Shown: positions 14,401 through 15,731 of the stretch, one piece after another
Layout of the letters: every line of letters starts with the position of its first letter
Position numbering within the stretch: the stretch's first letter is position 1
Source of the DNA: Sphingomonadales bacterium
GTDB lineage: Bacteria > Pseudomonadota > Alphaproteobacteria > Sphingomonadales > Sphingomonadaceae
DNA: 15,731 nucleotides
Assembly: GCA_027486275.1 (NCBI GenBank)
Contig: JAIXPM010000011.1
Span: forward strand, 1-15,731
Reading direction: 5' to 3'
Notes under the pieces: model-generated
Told to the model about the DNA's origin: nothing
Database searches by the model: none
What the model saw: only the letters and a program-made list of their open reading frames with translations
Made by a program: the position numbers and the translations under genes

Positions 14401-15731
14401 ATCATCACCCCGCGTGCCTTGAGCCTCAGCCTCTCCGGCGAGTTGAGCAAAGTTTATGACGGCTTGGCGAGCATCACATTGTCGCCGGCCAGTATCAGCC
14501 TGAACGGCCTGATTACGGGCGAAACCATAACGGTGACCAAGACCGACGCGACATTGGTCTCCGCCAATGTCGGATCGGGCGTGCGGACGACACTGACGTT
14601 GGCAACGAGCGATTATACGGCGGGTTCCGGCACCTTGCTGGCAAACTATGTGCTGCCGACCAGCGCCAGTGCACCACTCACCACGATCACGCCGCGACCG
14701 CTGACCGTTGCACTCACGGGCAGCGTCGAACGTGAATATGATGGCACCACCAATGCCTCGCTTATGGCCAGCAACTTCAGCATCGGCGGCGTGCTGAGCG
14801 GCGAGACCATCGGCATCACCCGGCCCCAGGGCCAGTTCTCCAGCCGCAACGTTGGCACAGGCCTTACCGTCACGACAGAGCTCGGCAACAGCGACTTTGC
14901 GCCCGTTTCTGGCACATCGCTGGCAAACTACAGCCTGCCGACAAGCGCCAGTGGCGCCATCGGCATCATCACCCCACGTGCCTTGAGCCTCACCATCTCC
15001 GGGGAGTTGAACAAAGTTTATGACGGCTTGGCGAGCATCACATTGTCGCCGGCCGGTATCAGCCTGACCGGGCTGATTTCGAACGAAACCATCACGGTGA
15101 CCAAGACCGACGCGACATTGGTCTCCGCCAATGTCGGATCGGGCGTGCGGACGACACTGACGCTGGCCACGAGCGATTATACGGCGGGATCCGGCACGTT
15201 GCTGGCAAACTATGTGCTTCCGACCAGCGCCAGCGCGCCACTCACCGCGATCACGCCGAGGCCGCTGACCGTCGCGCTGACAGGCAGCGTCGAGCGTGAA
15301 TATGATGGCACCACCAATGCCTCGCTAATGCCCAGCAACTTCAGCATCGGCGGCGTACTGAGCGGCGAGACCATCGGCATCACCCGACCCCAGGGCCAAT
15401 TCACCAGCCCGAACGCCGGCACCGGCCTTGTCGTCACGACAGAGCTCGGCAACAGCGACTTTGCGCCCGTTTCTGGCACATCGCTGGCAAACTACAGCCT
15501 GCCAACCAGCGCCAGTGGCACCATCGGCATCATCACCCCGCGCCGGCTTGGGCTCGAACTCATCGGCAGCGTCAGCAAGGTTTATGATGGCACGACTGCG
15601 ATCGAGCTCGCCCAGAGCAATATCAATCTGAACGGCCTGATTACGGGCGAAACCATCACGGTGACCGCAACGGCGGCAACGCTGGTCTCCGCCAATGTCA
15701 CCAGTGGCGCAAGGACGACGCTGACGCTTGC
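8467..15731 (+). CDS. giant TpsA exoprotein (filamentous-haemagglutinin-like adhesin), 3' end outside window
   Basis: The frame is open from the ATG at 8467 to the window edge with no stop, giving at least 2421 residues. The ATG shares its A with the TpsB stop (TGATG). The signal peptide is residues 1-25 (cleavage AHA/ND). The TPS domain (about 27-220) has the typical SIVLNRVVG, an NPMG turn at 112-115 where the family often has NPNG, and LAGNRVENSG. Beta-helix follows to about 540, including LNAGRKLTL. Then come a PA14-like domain (544-709), three autotransporter-associated beta-strand repeats (809-855, 1328-1376, 1397-1443), a glycine-rich domain (1042-1291), and YDG repeats from 1800 onward. 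The product should be secreted by the adjacent TpsB and act at the surface in adhesion or aggregation. The specific ligand is unknown. GC varies strongly along the gene, which suggests modular assembly. No C-terminal anchor or toxin can be judged because the end is missing. Confidence 0.95.
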   Translation, partial: MVLPQRFRLMLLGAASGLAMSAAHANDIVSSSGINTTIATTATSRTITQTGARAVINWTSLDVASGHTLNFAQPNASSIVLNRVVGLPNGGAITPTQIDGAISANGQVWILNPMGVLVGSAGSINVGGFLATTLGLTDEAFANGDSFSLSGESTAAVVNAGTIIMTESGYAVLAGNRVENSGLIQAEMGTIALGSGQAISVSFSNDKLISFAVPQSALGTGGGLVQASTGALIATGGRVLMTARAAANTAATVINVDGLVQAQTVSVQNGQIVLDAGTAGVIDIRGTLDANGMDADETGGTISVTGQRINAFAGSQVLAKGLIGGGSITVGQSPITGAPGTPTSIHADVDSNFDASAIQSGPGGTITLLSDFNDQGSLIKASGAFYADGGASGGAGGSISAFFARLDLTGSDASLLEKPFESAALFFHANNIIISPLSGGFGQISTEEIESILNAGRKLTLTAFGQGTNSGNISINSGFSKTSNLNSNLTFSATNNITQSVGVNFGSTSGGLEVNFQSDSDTNGVGSTRLSGNILISGGPTELNGLIGTKYAEYYNDDFTFFQNAQIEQDLRFSSPFTSINFTTPGVDFDDTYSVKFSGYFRPNVTGVYEFATQSDDASHLFLGAAGQSVNIFETNIISSQSVNPLVNNGGIHGADLLSATTSNSLIAGKYYPIVVFYGENTGNDAVRVSFAPAGQLLSDDGLGAYFHTQNGELTGRSNLTFSGPVRLGANVSLRTQGDIVFQNKVDAQSGATSNFDIDAGTGTIKFLADVGSVDAISSISVAASVFEAGSLTVASLAKINVTDTSAVSGIISGSGALMKLGAGNLTLSGANTYTGATTISAGTVQAGNASALGASAGLVSVSAGGALDLNGFSIDKALNLAGSGLNDSGALFNSSSAAATAGGAITLTADTTIKNNGALTLAGTVNGAFALSAQNTGELIFANAVGSSGARLSSLTVSGDAILFGSVYTSGAQIYDGNLGVATSSLDSSDRGVTIAGNLTGLATTAILEFLGGGTYRFNGDSFSTAGTQAQGLNVSFAGDNYTWTPVYTGPAQLLVAGGGGAGGWSDASSQGGGGGGGVAYAPLLNLNAGSTYVVSVGAGGVGSNTPTFTSGSDSSFALAGTLAVTAFGGGKGGGYNEDAGSEGGSGGGGHWVGSGAGGAALQGSFAGITGVQLFGNTGGNSNLLGTGGGGGGGASAAGTSATSDGTGGNGGEGFSSTISGQAVVYGSGGAGMGSTANGTAGTNAGASGAGDGTTAGGDGLSNSGGGGGAGAFNGRSGDGGSGVVVVNYSTSASLTINAGSGAVSIGGVVSNLATLSVDSNANSTSEITGTLTGSTSLTKAGSGTLVLSGNNSYSGGTTISAGTLTGTASNSFGTGAIANNGALVFDQNANASFAGVISGTGSLTKIGAGNLTLSGTNTYGGVTYIDAGVLQIGSEDQLGTGSITMAGGTLRFVNSGAVSLTKPVTLEADSAIEFVASTAAGTGGILVGGVGQTLGLQVTWSGARFQNEASAIGFFDADIDLLPGRGSVTDLGSFGTGFTLRSLDIQNAESGNGSFSQADFQNFVYFHAEGPLDYSRELIGQTMANGFNFGSFEDGYGGPSGDFNIFGANGFGSNISGANPNAPIGTLFFRLTTAAGLGDDMAVVSILPERPTPTSTVASVASEINGGFGLRIVSDGNLAIAGNLGTTQALARLSAKATGELRLEESAQITATGDISLSALTRFINQSTSANVLTSSSGSWRVYSGNLDPFSPTTGDETGALDHQFRAYNYQPTSAVNDLHTFVLPGQNGLVYRFAPQVSLETTTPIEKAYDGTRTVSLTLLDFSLSGGVNGDRLTLSGTPSAEFETANASTTTMPIFGLELSAIDSADKPVFGYTFTPSVEATITPRLLTVTLTGSVQREYDSTTTAALSASNLSLDGLVSGESISVTQTQGQFASPNAGSGLTVTAAFGNNDFAAGTGTLLSNYSLPTSASGAIGIITPRALSLSLSGELSKVYDGLASITLSPASISLNGLITGETITVTKTDATLVSANVGSGVRTTLTLATSDYTAGSGTLLANYVLPTSASAPLTTITPRPLTVALTGSVEREYDGTTNASLMASNFSIGGVLSGETIGITRPQGQFSSRNVGTGLTVTTELGNSDFAPVSGTSLANYSLPTSASGAIGIITPRALSLTISGELNKVYDGLASITLSPAGISLTGLISNETITVTKTDATLVSANVGSGVRTTLTLATSDYTAGSGTLLANYVLPTSASAPLTAITPRPLTVALTGSVEREYDGTTNASLMPSNFSIGGVLSGETIGITRPQGQFTSPNAGTGLVVTTELGNSDFAPVSGTSLANYSLPTSASGTIGIITPRRLGLELIGSVSKVYDGTTAIELAQSNINLNGLITGETITVTATAATLVSANVTSGARTTLTL
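8545..9126 (+). other. TPS secretion (haemagglutination activity) domain of TpsA
   Basis: This is the N-terminal domain that TpsB recognises. It shows short alternating hydrophobic strands and the conserved blocks NWTSLDVASG, VLNRVVG, NGQVWILNPMGVLVG and GYAVLAGNRVENSG. The NPMG turn replaces the asparagine of the classical NPNG motif, and such variants are tolerated in the family. The domain follows the signal peptide directly. Confidence 0.92.
10096..10593 (+). other. PA14-like domain within TpsA
   Basis: Residues about 544-709 fit the PA14 pattern: GLIGTKYAEYY at the start, a central SGYFRPNVTGVYEFATQSDD followed by ASHLFLG, then AGKYYPIVVFYGE and VRVSFAPAG. PA14 domains are beta-barrels, often carbohydrate-binding. 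In lectin-type members two neighbouring aspartates bind calcium, and D616-D617 are the matching pair here. The domain lies in the lowest-GC part of the window. For example, bases 9901-9960 just before it contain 16 G/C of 60, against 47 of 60 at 11641-11700. This suggests that the module was acquired separately. Confidence 0.82.
10891..11031 (+). repeat. autotransporter-associated beta-strand repeat 1
   Basis: The pattern GSGALMKLGAGNLTLSGANT-YTGATTISAGTVQ is the PATR motif found in passenger domains of autotransporters and large exoproteins, where it forms beta-helix rungs. It matches the units at 12448 and 12655 closely in both protein and DNA. Confidence 0.9.
11590..12339 (+). other. glycine-rich domain within TpsA
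   Basis: Residues about 1042-1291 start with YTWTPVYTGPAQLLVAGGGG, contain YVVSVGAGGVG and many Gly clusters of up to seven residues, and end with GDGGSGVVVVNYS. This order (strand, VAGGGG, YxVxVGAGG, GGSGxVVVxY) is that of the bacterial glycine-rich domain family seen in large surface proteins. It is therefore a folded module rather than simple low-complexity sequence. It splits the PATR repeats, with one unit before it and two after. Long open frames on the opposite strand here are a by-product of the GGC-rich code. Confidence 0.78.
12448..12594 (+). repeat. autotransporter-associated beta-strand repeat 2
   Basis: The unit reads GSTSLTKAGSGTLVLSGNNS followed by YSGGTTISAGTLTG, the PATR motif. 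It lies 36 codons after the end of the glycine-rich domain and shares the TTISAGT core with unit 1. Confidence 0.9.
12655..12795 (+). repeat. autotransporter-associated beta-strand repeat 3
   Basis: The unit reads GTGSLTKIGAGNLTLSGTNT followed by YGGVTYIDAGVLQIG. The block IGAGNLTLSG is nearly identical to unit 1 in DNA, so these two may share a recent origin. Confidence 0.9.
13864..15731 (+). repeat. YDG-type repeat array, at least seven units, with 564-bp higher-order period
   Basis: The units end in the signature ITPR and carry a KVYDGT-like motif about ten residues after their start. Unit 1 (13864-14133, 270 bp) is divergent. Units 2-6 are exactly 282 bp (94 residues) each: 14134-14415, 14416-14697, 14698-14979, 14980-15261 and 15262-15543. 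Unit 7 (15544 on) is cut by the window edge. Units alternate between a REYDGTT type (2, 4, 6) and a KVYDGLA type (3, 5), so the period is 564 bp. Unit 2 has YDS instead of YDG. Units 3 and 5 differ at about 21 of 282 bases by eye and share a 69-base identical run (14530-14598 and 15094-15162). Such repeats form stalk-like beta domains in large adhesins. Confidence 0.92.

Noticed and set aside
14646..15479. Two near-identical minus-strand frames of 89 codons (14646-14915 and 15210-15479)
   Set aside because: They are antisense shadows of successive YDG units. Their likeness only reflects the 564-bp repeat period.
14134..15731. Regular repeats considered as a CRISPR or satellite array
   Set aside because: The units are 282 bp and in frame, and they encode conserved YDG domains with ITPR ends. 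There are no short repeats with unique spacers.

Overview
The window looks like chromosomal DNA of an alphaproteobacterium, most likely a sphingomonad. It has high GC in most coding regions, TGA/ATG-overlapping operon structure, and a tRNA-Ser(GGA) with an encoded CCA end. Its proteins are of kinds common in Sphingomonadaceae. This assignment is inference from style, not from a marker gene.

Layout. Positions 4-94 (minus strand) hold tRNA-Ser(GGA), with a possible promoter just upstream of it. Positions 240-572 (minus) hold a short open frame whose last 75 residues are clearly the C-terminal D1/D0 part of a bacterial flagellin. No N-terminal half is visible, so this is a gene remnant, followed by a weak possible terminator at 161-188. 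Positions 573-716 form the leader of the main operon and contain two overlapping, mutually exclusive inverted repeats.

From 717 to the right edge lie five plus-strand genes, each overlapping the next by 1 to 11 bases. (1) 717-4004 is an exported TPR-CHAT protein with an intact His939/Cys992 caspase-like dyad. (2) 4001-4807 is a small exported protein with a FecR-like N-terminal domain and two cysteines. (3) 4804-6768 is a membrane class III nucleotide cyclase with a periplasmic CHASE2 sensor and all visible catalytic residues. (4) 6758-8467 is a TpsB (ShlB/FhaC-type) outer-membrane transporter. (5) From 8467 past the right edge runs a giant TpsA exoprotein (at least 2421 residues, no stop in the window). 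Its modules are: a signal peptide, a TPS/haemagglutination-activity domain, beta-helix, a PA14-like domain in a low-GC stretch, autotransporter-associated beta-strand repeats, a glycine-rich domain, and at least seven YDG-type repeats. Units 2-6 of the YDG array are exactly 282 bp each and form a 564-bp two-unit higher-order repeat.

How the genes may work together (inference): TpsB secretes TpsA to the surface as an adhesin. The three upstream products all have their sensing or catalytic parts predicted in the periplasm, except the cyclase catalytic domain. The operon therefore looks like a self-contained two-partner secretion system carrying its own candidate processing protease (CHAT) and its own envelope-to-cAMP signalling branch (FecR-like plus CHASE2-cyclase). 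This tight coupling is the most interesting feature of the window.
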